DNA of 64,000 nucleotides from Endothia cerciana (Eukaryota > Ascomycota > Sordariomycetes > Diaporthales > Cryphonectriaceae). Positions 55,001-64,000 of the stretch are shown here, piece after piece; the stretch's first letter is position 1; the number at the start of each line of letters is the position of its first letter. The stretch lies in assembly GCA_026119935.1 (NCBI GenBank), contig JALRMH010000032.1, positions 372,001 to 436,000 of the forward strand, in the 5' to 3' direction. The notes beneath the pieces were generated by a model. The model saw only the letters and a program-made list of their open reading frames with translations. It had not been told where the DNA came from and did no database searches. The position numbers were made by a program, and so were the translations under genes.

Positions 55001-56070
55001 CGCATTGAGATCCAATTTTGGTAATCCGTGGTCTACAGTTGCATGATCCTTTGCCTCGCTGTTGCCTCCAGGTCTTTTCAAATTGCTTCTGCTCGGCGAC
55101 AAGTGCTGAAGGATCTGATATTTGAAAGCATCAGATCTCGCCTTCCTGGCCTCCCCTGATACCAGTCTCGCCAGGCCATTCATGCGCTCCAAAGATTTGA
55201 CTCCTTGATCGAGACTCAACCTCATGGCTGCTTGTTCGGCCTCCTGTTGTATCAGGCAACCCCACTGGTCCATTTCTATCTGAAGGGGCCCAAAGTCATC
55301 TTCGAATGAGGATCTCAAGGTCAACCAAAATTGTGAAGCAACAGTTCTCTGCGTAAATGAGACAATCTTGCGGCAGAGTCCGAGGAGAACAACGAGATAC
55401 TCGCACAAGTACCCTTGAAGGATCCGTGAATGAGGGAAAAGTTGGGCAAAACGCTCATGTAGAGCCCAAGAGGTACTGAGCTTCAATAAGAGCTGTGATA
55501 ATCTCTCAAAATAGCCAATGAAGTTCACAGCGCCCTTTGAATTCGGCTACTGCGTCAGCGTTGTTCATCACTTCTCTCTATGGTGACTTCCACTCTGCTT
55601 AATATCTTACCAGTAGACACAACCTCAAAGCACTCCAGACACCTGTAGTGATGAGGTTCTGCGACCCGCCGATCAAAACATCACCAACACTGGCGAACAT
55701 CTGCAGGCGGGAAAGGAAAAGGCCGACACTCGTTCCGTAGGGCTTAAGAGATATGTTTCGCCGTAGGCTAGCTTGGTTGATTTCCTCAGTCACCTCTTAT
55801 GACGTCGGTACTCGATAGTTGTTTGCTGCCTGTGACCTGTATATGCCGGAACTCATGTTTCCTCTGCTCGTCGAGAGCCTGTGCAAATTCGGAGACAGCC
55901 AGACCGAGACGAGCCTCGGACTTCAGCCTGCCACTCAACGCCAGTTGCTTCGATGTGTTCTCCATCTTGGAGCGGTTGGCATGGAGAAAGAAGCTTGCGA
56001 TCCGGCGTAGATGGCTTTCGTTTGCTTTCGTCCGCGTTTCTGATCCGGATGAGGAAGTCAACCTATTCAC
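52030..56070 (-). pseudogene. Decayed NLR: NACHT NTPase with ankyrin repeats
   Basis: Fragments in order on the minus strand. About 56070-55600 gives an N-terminal helical domain (VSEFAQALDEQRKHEF ... GDVLIGGSQNLITTGVWSAL). 55528-55060 gives the second helical part (ERLSQLLLKLSTSWALHERF). 55020-54376 is the NACHT domain with P-loop EGKLGSGKTVV and Walker B-like PIILDGIED. 54130-53760 has LWVSLQLDVIFPGTSKTVV, SESPLTIDEMRIAL and IRFIHHSVIQHLL. 53760-52030 is the ankyrin part (GNTVLHYFAA, GANVNIRNLRDETPLF). Breaks: a TAG just before DYQNWI with a frame change near 55060-55080, a frame change near 54010, a TAG at 53864-53862 inside the DGV/LIALCGGGLLEL segment, and stops at 52583 and 52156. Intact relatives are STAND receptors for non-self recognition and regulated cell death. 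It is a relic here. Confidence 0.75.
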
Positions 56071-56845
56071 ATAAGAGCAAGGCTAGACAAGTGTAAAAGG
56101 ATTTTCGTTCCCTCGACACTTTTCTTCCGGTCTGTCAAAGGGCCCCGCATAAGAACAGTGCGAGATGGGACCCAGTGGCTGAGGCAGGGCTTAGACGGCT
56201 GGAGCGGCTGCAAAGTTAACCACTATTACGATCCTTATCTGCACAATATCTGTGCGATGTCAGCCTATAGAGCCATACCCATATATCACTCCTAGTCAGC
56301 TAGAGGTGTTCCGTCCGCCTGGAGCTACCATCATCGCCTGGGTGTGGAATCATGGTCGCAAACACAGGCTTTTTTCTGGATCCCTAGGTTGCCATGCACC
56401 ATGATATGTTGAAACACACACGCAGTATCTATATACCTTTCACAACAGATAGCAAATAACTTCAACACAAGTCGTCCATCAATGACGCTCGTTGTCCAAG
56501 CCATCGTCCGTATCATATTCTAGTTCTTTGAAGTGGGGACACTCAAGCCTCGCTGGTCTGGTTGACTCTACCTAAGAAGACCGAATTTGCAGGTCGCGTG
56601 CACTACGTACAATAGTCCCCCCTTTCATAAACCGGTTCTTGGCTTGAAGTTCCCCTCGTATGCCGAGCATCAGAGTGTGTGCCCATAGTGAAGCTGTTAA
56701 GAGATTACCCATTTACAAAGGAGCCTTTGGTAAGAATTGCTTGCTAAATTTGTGTTGCAATCGCCGGGGAGGAGGAGACCAGCATACGCTCAGTGTATGT
56801 CAGGCCTCGTTTCCATTGCCATTTGACATAGCTGAGGCCCTTATG
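56071..56845. other. Intergenic region
   Basis: No gene is supported. Short frames on both strands lack motifs. This is presumably the 5' region of the NLR relic and the 3' region of the ABM-like gene. Confidence 0.4.
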
Positions 56846-57625
56846 TCATAGATTGTTTGTATTTCCTTTCCCGCTCCGCATTTCCACGAACACGACGTGT
56901 CCGTACTCAGTCCAGCCCTGATGGCCAATACTCAGAATCACGCGATGCTTTTGGAAGTGTTCCGTATGATGGTAATCATTATGGTGCTTGACCGTCTGCC
57001 ATGCGACATAGACCACGTAGCTGCCCTCGAACCCCTCAACAGCTTCCTGCACGCTGCCTCCCGCGATGCCCCTGCAGCCGTCAACGTGTCTCACCACATG
57101 CGTCCACAGCGGCCATGCCCCTTCGTGCCAAGCCGCGTTGGTGCCTTTGTAAATGGCGGTCCCAATGGGATGACCGAGCAGCGAAGGGCCGAAGGGGTTG
57201 TCTAGGACTTGATGGTGTAGCGTGGTATGGCGAATTCGGATGTCGCCTCCGCCTGTCAAGCCTGTGACAAGAGAGCGGAAAGTGTCAAAGTTGAGCGACA
57301 AGAATGCATTGCCGTAGTGGGCGCTTTTCCAGACTAGTGCTCCAGTGAAAGCCCCAAGTCAGACCTTTCTTCGTCCGTGCTCTACAGCTTGGGAGGGCTA
57401 AGTGACATGATGATACTCACCTAGATGAAGTTGAACCTTCTCCGGCTCTTCAAGTCTCCGACCCCAATAAAGCCTTGCAAGCCCATTGCAGCTTTCGACC
57501 AAGTCTAGTGCTGCTGACCATTGACTGCCAGCCTGCGTTTCGGCCTTGCCGACCTGGTGCTCTGTCGGAATGCTCAAGTATAGAATTTGAGTGGTCTCGC
57601 CGGCTCTGATCTTTTGAGTTGCCAT
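56846..57625 (-). CDS. Two-domain dimeric alpha/beta-barrel (ABM-like) protein
   Basis: Two exons (57625-57421, 57333-56846) give 230 aa in exact phase. The start MATQKIRAGETTQILYLSIP leads into a first barrel-like half with LARLYWGRRLEEPEKVQLHL, the family's strand-turn-Gly-Arg-x-x-Glu-x-Pro pattern, then VWKSAHYGNAF across the intron. A second half has GSYVVYVAWQTVKHHNDYHH and GWTEYGHVVFVEM, matching the Trp-x-x-x-x-x-His helix pattern and last strand of antibiotic-biosynthesis-monooxygenase-like proteins. The assignment rests on fold-level pattern. Such proteins can be cofactor-free monooxygenases or isomerases in polyketide or aromatic pathways, but many have no known reaction. It lies 2 kb from a homogentisate dioxygenase paralogue. 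Confidence 0.55.
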
Positions 57626-59644
57626 CGCCGATGGACGAGAAGGCTCATACTCTTCGTGAAGACATGGACAAGTTGACAGGGTGAGCAAGGACGAGAACTT
57701 GGGTTGTCCCTCATCCAGGACCGGATATTTGGCAAGCAGTAGTGATGTGCCGAACCTCGGTCCCAGAAATGATGGTGCGCTTCTCCAAATATCGAGGAAG
57801 CATTGGGCGTCAAGCTCGTCCAAAACGGCCTCAGGTGCTACCCTGTGGAGATGCCCAAGCGCCGCCCAGCACAACAGGGATTTTTGCTTTTCAATTCACT
57901 GCTTATGCCATGAATCCGAAAGAATTGAAAAGGCTGTAAAGAATTTTATAGATAAGAGGTAGTAGGTACGGCGAATGTTTAGAAAGGAGCTCTTATTAGT
58001 TGTAATATCCAGAAACTAGACAACAGGGTCTGACTAGAATGTGGAGATTATATTAGTGTATTATATTAGTGGCACGGGCTACTGCATTACAAATGCTGAG
58101 ACTCTACGCAGTGCAAAAGTACTATTCTCTACAGTCATTCTTCCCTTCGAATTCATGGCATGGCCGACCGCAGTCCCAAAGGGAGAGTTGCAGTGTGCTA
58201 CACTGATCCAACATCAAGCATCTGAGTTTAAGCAGAGTCTTGGACCCCAAGCTAGCATTTTGTTCCCTAGACGAGCCTATTTAACACACAGTGTGTCTTT
58301 CTATACGATGAGTGACAGAAGCTTAACCCCTAAGTGCCCAATACCCTAAGAATTGGTATATAGCACTCTGTGATTATGCCAGGTCATCGAAGTATGTATA
58401 ATTGGCTTCCGGCGGGGAGTTGCACGGACCATCCTTTAAGTTCGGGGGATGGGTGGATGATGCTTGGTTTCACATAAGACGCATGCCGAATATCCGGCAC
58501 CTGTATCTACTGGCGTGGGATCTACAGGTTGCTTCCTCGACAGGCGTCTTTCTCTTCGGGATGAGATCATTTTGCTGGCAACGGTGCCAGGCCTGGTCCA
58601 GATCACCCTTTGCTGCCGAGGCCTGGTGTAGACAGGAAGATTACGAGCTCTATTGAAACCGGCAATCTGATACATAACGGAATACCCGGAATACACAGAT
58701 AACCAGATGAAAATTTCCACTACTGTTATTAATAGTCCCTGACCCCCCGCTAAATGCTGAGCTCATGCTCTCCCTTGGATGTATGAATTGCACTTTTGCA
58801 CGGGTCAAGGTTAGATAGGCGCCACGGGTATAGGCTCAAACCCCCTGTTACCAACAGTGATCCCAAACCCCAAATGTAAGCCGCGTCTTGGATGCAATAT
58901 CTGCAAGATAAGGCGTTGTGGTAGCAGTTTCAAGAACGTTCAAGGTAGGTAGTGAAGGGTGGAAGAAGAAGAATAGATTGGAAAAGAGGGCAATGAGGGC
59001 AACAGTGTTTTTATATTGCGTCTGGTTGCAAAGAAAGGGCAGAAGACGGCCCTTATGCGTTCATCCCTAGGTCGCTAGTCCATTCAAGATAAGTGCCTCA
59101 TCCAACACGCCTAGGCTTGCACATTATGATAGCATGCTATGCCATTTTCTTGATACTTTGCCTCGGACAGCTAGAAGGGGCGCGGATTGAAGTTCCTAAC
59201 CGGCACTAATCATAATGTTAACATTGGGAAGCAAAGTTTTCCAGTAGTTACTCTCATCTAAATCAAGCAGGCGATCTGCTAAGGCAGAAGGCACCGAACT
59301 AGGAACCAGAGCAAGAAAGGGGAATCGCGCTAGCCCAGATATTGGAAAAAAAAACAAGTAATTACTACCACAGTATGGTAGGTACATAAGCAAAACAGGT
59401 GCAGGGAAATTAGGGCTTTGCTCGAAATGGGTGATGGTCGGCGGGGTAAGGCCGGGAAGGGAAACTTGATCAGCACCGCCTCCTCATCATCGTGGGGGGG
59501 TGGAGGGGGGTTTGGGGCTTTCTCTAACCTTTTCTTTAAACACCATATCACCCAGGCAGATGGGTGGCAGTGGGTGATCAAACCAGCAGCGTCGTCAGCT
59601 CAGAGACTGATAAGAGGTTTGGAGATACTTGGGCGCGAAGCATC
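57626..59644. other. Intergenic region
   Basis: Mostly featureless, moderately AT-rich DNA, with no motif-bearing frame. A G run interrupted by GGTGGAG lies near 59492-59515. The last 100 bases precede the dioxygenase ATG. Confidence 0.4.
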
Positions 59645-61080
59645 ATGGCGCCAATGACGACCTTCGCGGTTGATGACCCATACGAATATCTTGAGGGGCT
59701 GGGCAACTACATGCAGTGAGCTCTCAGACGCCCATCTTCGGAGCTCCTAACTCTTCCTGAGCTGAGGTCCGCTGCATCAGATCCGAAGTCATCAAGGGGG
59801 CCATATCGGCAGTCAACAACAGCCCGCAGAAGCCCCCGTTGGGCCTGCGTACGGAGCGCATCAGCGGGAGCGCTTTCGTGGCGCCACGAGAACACAGCTA
59901 CCAGACCTGGCTTTACCGGGTCAACTCATCGCTGGAGCACAGCAACTTCCAGCCTCTAGGGTTAACGAACGGGTACGGGGTTCCTTCTCCTACGAGCCCC
60001 GATCATGTTACGCCGAATTCCTACCACTGGGGTTTCTTGCCTGTGCCCGATCACGCAGACTGGATCAATGGACAGCAGCTTCTCGGCAGGAATGGGGAGC
60101 CGCAGAGAAAGGAGGGGATGGCTGTTTGGGTGTTCAGCGTGACGCAAAGCATGGCCGAGAAGCAAGTGTTCTCCTCTCTGGACGGAGAAGTGCTCATTAT
60201 TCCTCAGTCAGGGACACTGGACATCCAGACGGAGCTTGGTAAGCTTCTCGTGAGGCAGAGTGAGGTAGCCGTCATCCCCCGGGGTGTTCGATATCGTGTT
60301 ACGCTCCTGGGTAACAAGCCATGCCGAGGATTCATATGCGAACTGTTTCAGGGACATTTTCGTCTCCCTGACCTCGGAGTCATTGGCTCAACTGGTCTGG
60401 CCAACATCCGTGACTTTCAAATCCCGAAAGCCCAGGTCGACGATATCGCCCTCGAGCATATCAATTCCGCGTCCTCGCCGGCCCAGGAGGAGTGGACCGT
60501 TGTCTCCCGTCTCGTCGGCAAGCCCTGGCACTGCACCCAAGCCCACACGCCGTTTGACGTAGCCGGGTGGCACGGCACCTGTTACCCCTACAAGTACGAT
60601 CTCGGGCGTTTCTGCGCACTGGGCAACCTCCGCTTCGACAACCACGACCCGAGCCTCTTCACCGTCCTGACAGCCCGGAACCATGGCGCTGAGCCCTCGA
60701 CGGCTGTCGTGGACTTCGCAGTCGTGCCGCCCCGCTGGGGCGTCGCGCGGGATACCTTGTGGGTGCCGTATTTCCACCGAAACACGATGCAGGAGTTCTA
60801 TGCGCCCATTGTGGCATTACAGGATCCGAAACACCCTTTGAACGGCAACACGAACCAGTTCAGGCCTTTTGGCGCCGGGGTTATGAACTCTATGGGCACG
60901 CATGGGCCGGCGGAGAGGGATCTTCTTGCTGAGCAGGAGAGGGACACGACCAAGCCTGCTAAGTTAAACGACGAGGGAGTCATGGTATTCCTCCTGGAGA
61001 CGGAACGGCCGTTGGTGTTGAGTGACTGGGCCCATGGGTGTGTTGAACTGAATCCTCAAAAGCAGTCGGGCAAATTGTGA
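59645..61080 (+). CDS. Homogentisate 1,2-dioxygenase paralogue
   Basis: Two exons (59645-59715, 59781-61080) encode 456 aa in exact phase. The N-terminus DPYEYLEGLGNYMQSE and NSPQKPPLGLRTERISGSAF match homogentisate dioxygenase (family pattern: F-G-N-x-x-x-S-E, then N-S-P-Q-x-x-P-x-G-L-Y-x-E-Q-x-S-G-x-x-F). The C-terminal cupin has WHGTCYPYKYDLGRF, DPSLFTVLTA, VVPPRWGVA and YFHRNTMQEF. The iron ligands are present as His356, Glu362 and His398 (THGP; PHGPD in the classical enzyme). The enzyme opens the homogentisate ring to maleylacetoacetate in tyrosine breakdown. No fumarylacetoacetase or isomerase is adjacent and many conserved positions differ, so a related substrate (a gentisate- or polyketide-derived hydroquinone) is plausible. 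The start was chosen for family fit. Confidence 0.85.
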
Positions 61081-61390
61081 AAAGCGAGGCAAATACACTC
61101 AGAACTGGACCCGTGGATCGGTCATTGATACAGATTCAGCAACTATGATCGGACATCTGTACCCTAAGCTGTTTTGAAGAGCTCGCCGAGGAAAGACCAT
61201 CCAGGTTTGTTTCAGCGACAGCACACAAGCGATCTTCCGCACCTGACTTGTTTGAGCCGGCTACCACAGATTGTACTATGGTCGGGGGGTCTCCTTTGAC
61301 AATTCTCAAGTAGCTCTGAAGTCTGTGAATACTCTCTAGACTGAGCCGTGTATGGTTTTATTGAATAATGATATCATTGCGACAGTGGCC
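61081..61390. other. Convergent intergenic region
   Basis: About 310 bp between the stop codons of the convergent dioxygenase and sulfotransferase-like genes. It holds both 3' ends and no other feature. Confidence 0.6.
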
Positions 61391-62272
61391 TCAAAGTCCT
61401 CTGTGTTTCCATAACCAGAAAGAAGAATACAGGACAGCACCAGCCATGGAGAAGATAACCACCCAGACACCCAGGACTTTGAGCAGAACACTCGTGGCAT
61501 AAGCGTCTGCCGCAGCTCCGTCGTTCGTTCTCGGAAACGGCTCATCAGGGACAGGCACTCCCAAGAACTTACACAGGGGCTCCCAACCCTCGCTGAGGTC
61601 CATCTCCAGCAGTTGCTCCTTGGGCACAAGAGATCGAACTTTATCGTGATGGGCTTGCAGTATATGAGGGCCTCCCTTCTTGATGAGCTCCACCGGGCTG
61701 GCCGATTCTCCGTCCAGGCCCGCGAGCCGGAGTGTCGAAACGACTGTACTCCCTCGCGAATGACGGCAGGTACCTCCACCCGGAGATGGGCGCCAGCACC
61801 AGGCCCAGCCATCCCGGGGTCGTCCGGCTGGTCAGGGCTGCAATGCTGTTCCACCACTTCACCGGGTCCCTTCGGACGAGCACCACCTTCGCATCCGGGT
61901 ACAGCTCCATCATCTCGGGCATGAAGTCGGCAGGCGGCAGGTCCGCCGTGCCCACGAAACCGGCGGTGGCCTTCTGGACAAGCTTCAACGTCGTCTCCTT
62001 GTCACCCGCGTTCCGGGCCTCATAGGCTTTGATCCACGTGCTGCAGTAGTCTAGGATTGTCAACACGTTGACCTGAGGCCCTGAAGGAATCTCAGTGGCA
62101 GATACATACCGTCATCCCGCACCAAAATCTGGGTGCCACCATGCAGAATCGGACCCGCGAGGAGCTTGTGCAGAGCCAATGACATGGACACGGTGCCTGT
62201 CCGCGAGTAGCCCGCCGAGATGACCCGAACCTTCTGCGAAGGATCGACCGGTATAGACGCGACGCCTCCCAT
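61391..62272 (-). pseudogene. P-loop sulfotransferase-like protein with one frameshift
   Basis: Two exons (62272-62110, 62050-61391) total 823 nt, one more than a multiple of three. The start has KVRVISAGYSRTGTVSMSLA, the P-loop (PAPS-binding) segment of the fungal sulfotransferase-like family often misnamed NAD-dependent epimerase. After the intron come YCSTWIKAYEA, LYPDAKVVLVRRDPVKWW (3'-phosphate-binding region) and APISGWRYLPSF. The frame then changes by one base near 61735 and resumes with LRLAGLDGESASPVELIKKG, LVPKEQLLEMDLSEGWEPLC, KFLGVPVPDEPFPR and a C-terminal membrane segment (VLGVWVVIFSMAGAVLYSSF). Either an indel inactivated it or the sequence has an error. It is convergent with the dioxygenase. 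The substrate is unknown. Confidence 0.7.
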
Positions 62273-63133
62273 GCTGCAAGTCGCGTTTGCCTATTGAATG
62301 GCGATGGGTGGAGTCTGTAACAAACAATCATAATAGCCCGTTGCCGCGTGCCTCGAAAGTGCTTATTTGAAAGATCAGTCAGATCTTAAAGCATTCGCGT
62401 GGCACGTGCATAATCTTCCCATTGACCTTACGAAAGCCCCCCGCCAAATTCATACCTAGATACACTACCGAGCATCACATCTGCTGGACCCGCGACTTCG
62501 GCCAAAGTCTAGCTTGCGAGCAAAGACACCTGCTCAATTTATATAGTTACAGTATGGACGTCTTGCTCCCGAGCGCGCTGAGTCCTGACGATTGGTCCTC
62601 CTACCGAGGGAGAACTCTCAATTATTCACGAATAGGTAACAACGAGGCATAACGGCGAACTTCGCGTTACTAGAATATGCTCGTTGGGACTAATTACAAG
62701 AGGGACCGGACTTGGTGACGAGGAATGCCAACGGGTAGATCGCATATTTTCTTTCACGTCATAACGAAATGTCATTTGGATCCGTACTCCAGCCCTCGGA
62801 GTACTCGCAAGATATCTCCATACCGTATAAAAGAAAAATTATACAGAGTAAAACCGGAATGATTATCACTTCATACGAGGGATGTTAGACCCCACAAAGT
62901 AGTAGGTACAAAGGAGTATCTCCTGTGTTAGGGTTGGGGCTTTGACCCGAGCGGAGCATTTTCTCCACCGGCGACCGCTGCATTTCGTCATTGGAGTGCT
63001 CGTGTTTGACAATTATCGTCATCGTGTGCTCAGTGGCGATCGCGATGGGCTTTAAGGGACGTCGATGCAGGCCCTGTAAGGTATGTAAGGCACGGTGAGT
63101 CTTGCGTTCTCTCTACGTTGGAACGCCTTCGGT
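62273..63133. other. Divergent promoter region of the sulfotransferase-like gene and the SDR
   Basis: 860 bp without a supported frame. It probably contains both promoters. No obvious palindromic operator was found. Confidence 0.45.
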
Positions 63134-64000
63134 ATGATTCACTCAACACTCTCACCTGCTTCATTCCATCGCATCGTCCTCCTCGGAAGCAGAGGCCTCA
63201 AGTCTTCGCAGACTGCTCGTTGGGTTCAGTTGTCTACTGCCACCCCCAAGATCCCCACACGGTCATACATTCAAGAGAGATCTCCTAGCTCTACAGCACG
63301 CTCTTCATTCTCAGAAAGTGGTTTGGGAAAGCCTCGCGCGTCATCTGCCTCGACCCCACACACCCAAGCATCCGCAATGGCTACCCAGAGCGTCGCAGCG
63401 GCCAGCCACGGCGAGCTTCACCGCAGCAGCCTCTTCAATCTCAAGGGCCGCATCGCCCTCGTCACCGGTGGCGGTACAGGCATCGGACTCATGATCACGC
63501 AGGCCCTCGCCGTCAATGGTGCAAAGGTATACATCACAGGCCGTTCCGGCGAGAAACTAGACCGTGTGGTCGAGGTCTATGGGAAGGACATCGAGGGAGA
63601 GATCATCCCGCTCAAGGGCTTCGATGTCACAGACAAGGATCACATTTCAAAGCTTGTCGAGGAGCTGGAGTCCCGCGAGAAGTGCCTGTGCATCCTGGTG
63701 AACAACGCCGGCATCAGCAGCAATACTCTTACCACGGAGAGCGAGTCAGCCCAGGAGATGAAGCAGAACCTCTTCGATGTGGAGAAGAGCAGCTTTGGGG
63801 ATTGGACCGGTGTGTACAGCACCAACGTCGCCGCGGTATTCTTTACGTCTGGTGAGAATCCCTGCTCTCTGTCAGCCCGTTTCCCGTGCGATCTCACAAA
63901 CGCTGACCGCACCTGACAGCCGCATTCCTACCACTGCTTCAGAAATCGTCTGAACTTCACGAGGGATGGTCTGGAACCATCCTGAACATCACCTCCATCA
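63134..64000 (+). CDS. Short-chain dehydrogenase/reductase, cut by the window end
   Basis: First exon 63134-63851, intron 63852-63919, second exon from 63920 to beyond 64000. From ATG 63134 the N-terminal 80 residues are basic, Ser/Thr-rich and low in acid, like a mitochondrial targeting peptide. A second possible start is MATQSVAAASHGE at about 63379. The Rossmann domain follows: GRIALVTGGGTGIGLMITQAL (TGxxxGxG cofactor motif), the D-V-T segment, CILVNNAGIS (NNAG), and ILNITSI, just before the expected Tyr-x-x-x-Lys outside the window. The fold is certain, the substrate unknown. It is the last gene of the right-hand accessory group. Confidence 0.88.

Noticed and set aside
1..64000. CRISPR array, prophage or bacterial operon
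   Set aside because: The DNA is eukaryotic (spliced genes, nuclear tRNA intron). No spaced direct-repeat array is present.

Overview
The window is nuclear DNA of a filamentous ascomycete (Pezizomycotina, probably a Sordariomycete). The evidence is short GT-AG introns, fungal-type Zn2Cys6 regulators, a NACHT/ankyrin gene, a Fot1/pogo transposon, RIP-like C-to-T decay in repeats, an intron-containing tRNA, and fungal forms of IWS1, Brl1/Brr6 and SR-protein kinase. G/C homopolymers of 10 or more bases are scattered through introns and intergenic DNA.

1-15 kb is an accessory block. It holds a complete but strongly diverged adenylosuccinate synthetase paralogue with 19 exons (microexons of 5 and 11 nt), a tRNA-Ile, a repeat patch with a candidate solo LTR, a fumarase/aspartase-superfamily lyase (PcaB/adenylosuccinate lyase-like), a Zn2Cys6 regulator and a sugar-porter-type MFS transporter. 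The lyase and regulator are divergent around a perfect CGG-N14-CCG palindrome, and a related site lies before the transporter. A repeat present in three copies brackets the lyase-regulator-transporter trio in inverted orientation. I read the block as a possible undescribed two-step aspartate-dependent amination cassette (ligase plus lyase) with its own regulator and transporter. That function is inference.

15-28 kb is decaying accessory DNA: an alcohol dehydrogenase remnant cut at a repeat edge, a small Cys-rich gene with a duplicated tail, a HET-like fragment between direct repeats, a full-length RIP-damaged Fot1/pogo element next to an N-terminally truncated and frameshifted P450, and a secreted BBE-type FAD oxidase with one frameshift.

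28.8-45 kb is core-like: a Zn2Cys6 activator with polyQ and polyT tracts, a secreted His-rich protein, Brl1/Brr6 head-to-head with IWS1, and SRPK tail-to-tail with IWS1. 45-51 kb is mostly long GC-rich non-coding DNA with microsatellites and one candidate exon.

51-64 kb is accessory again: an orphan intronless gene, a decayed NLR (NACHT-ankyrin), a dimeric alpha/beta-barrel (ABM-like) protein, a homogentisate dioxygenase paralogue, a frameshifted sulfotransferase-like gene and a short-chain dehydrogenase running off the end. The last four could form a small aromatic-metabolism neighbourhood. Exon boundaries were inferred by eye from splice signals, reading frame and family motifs. No search was run.
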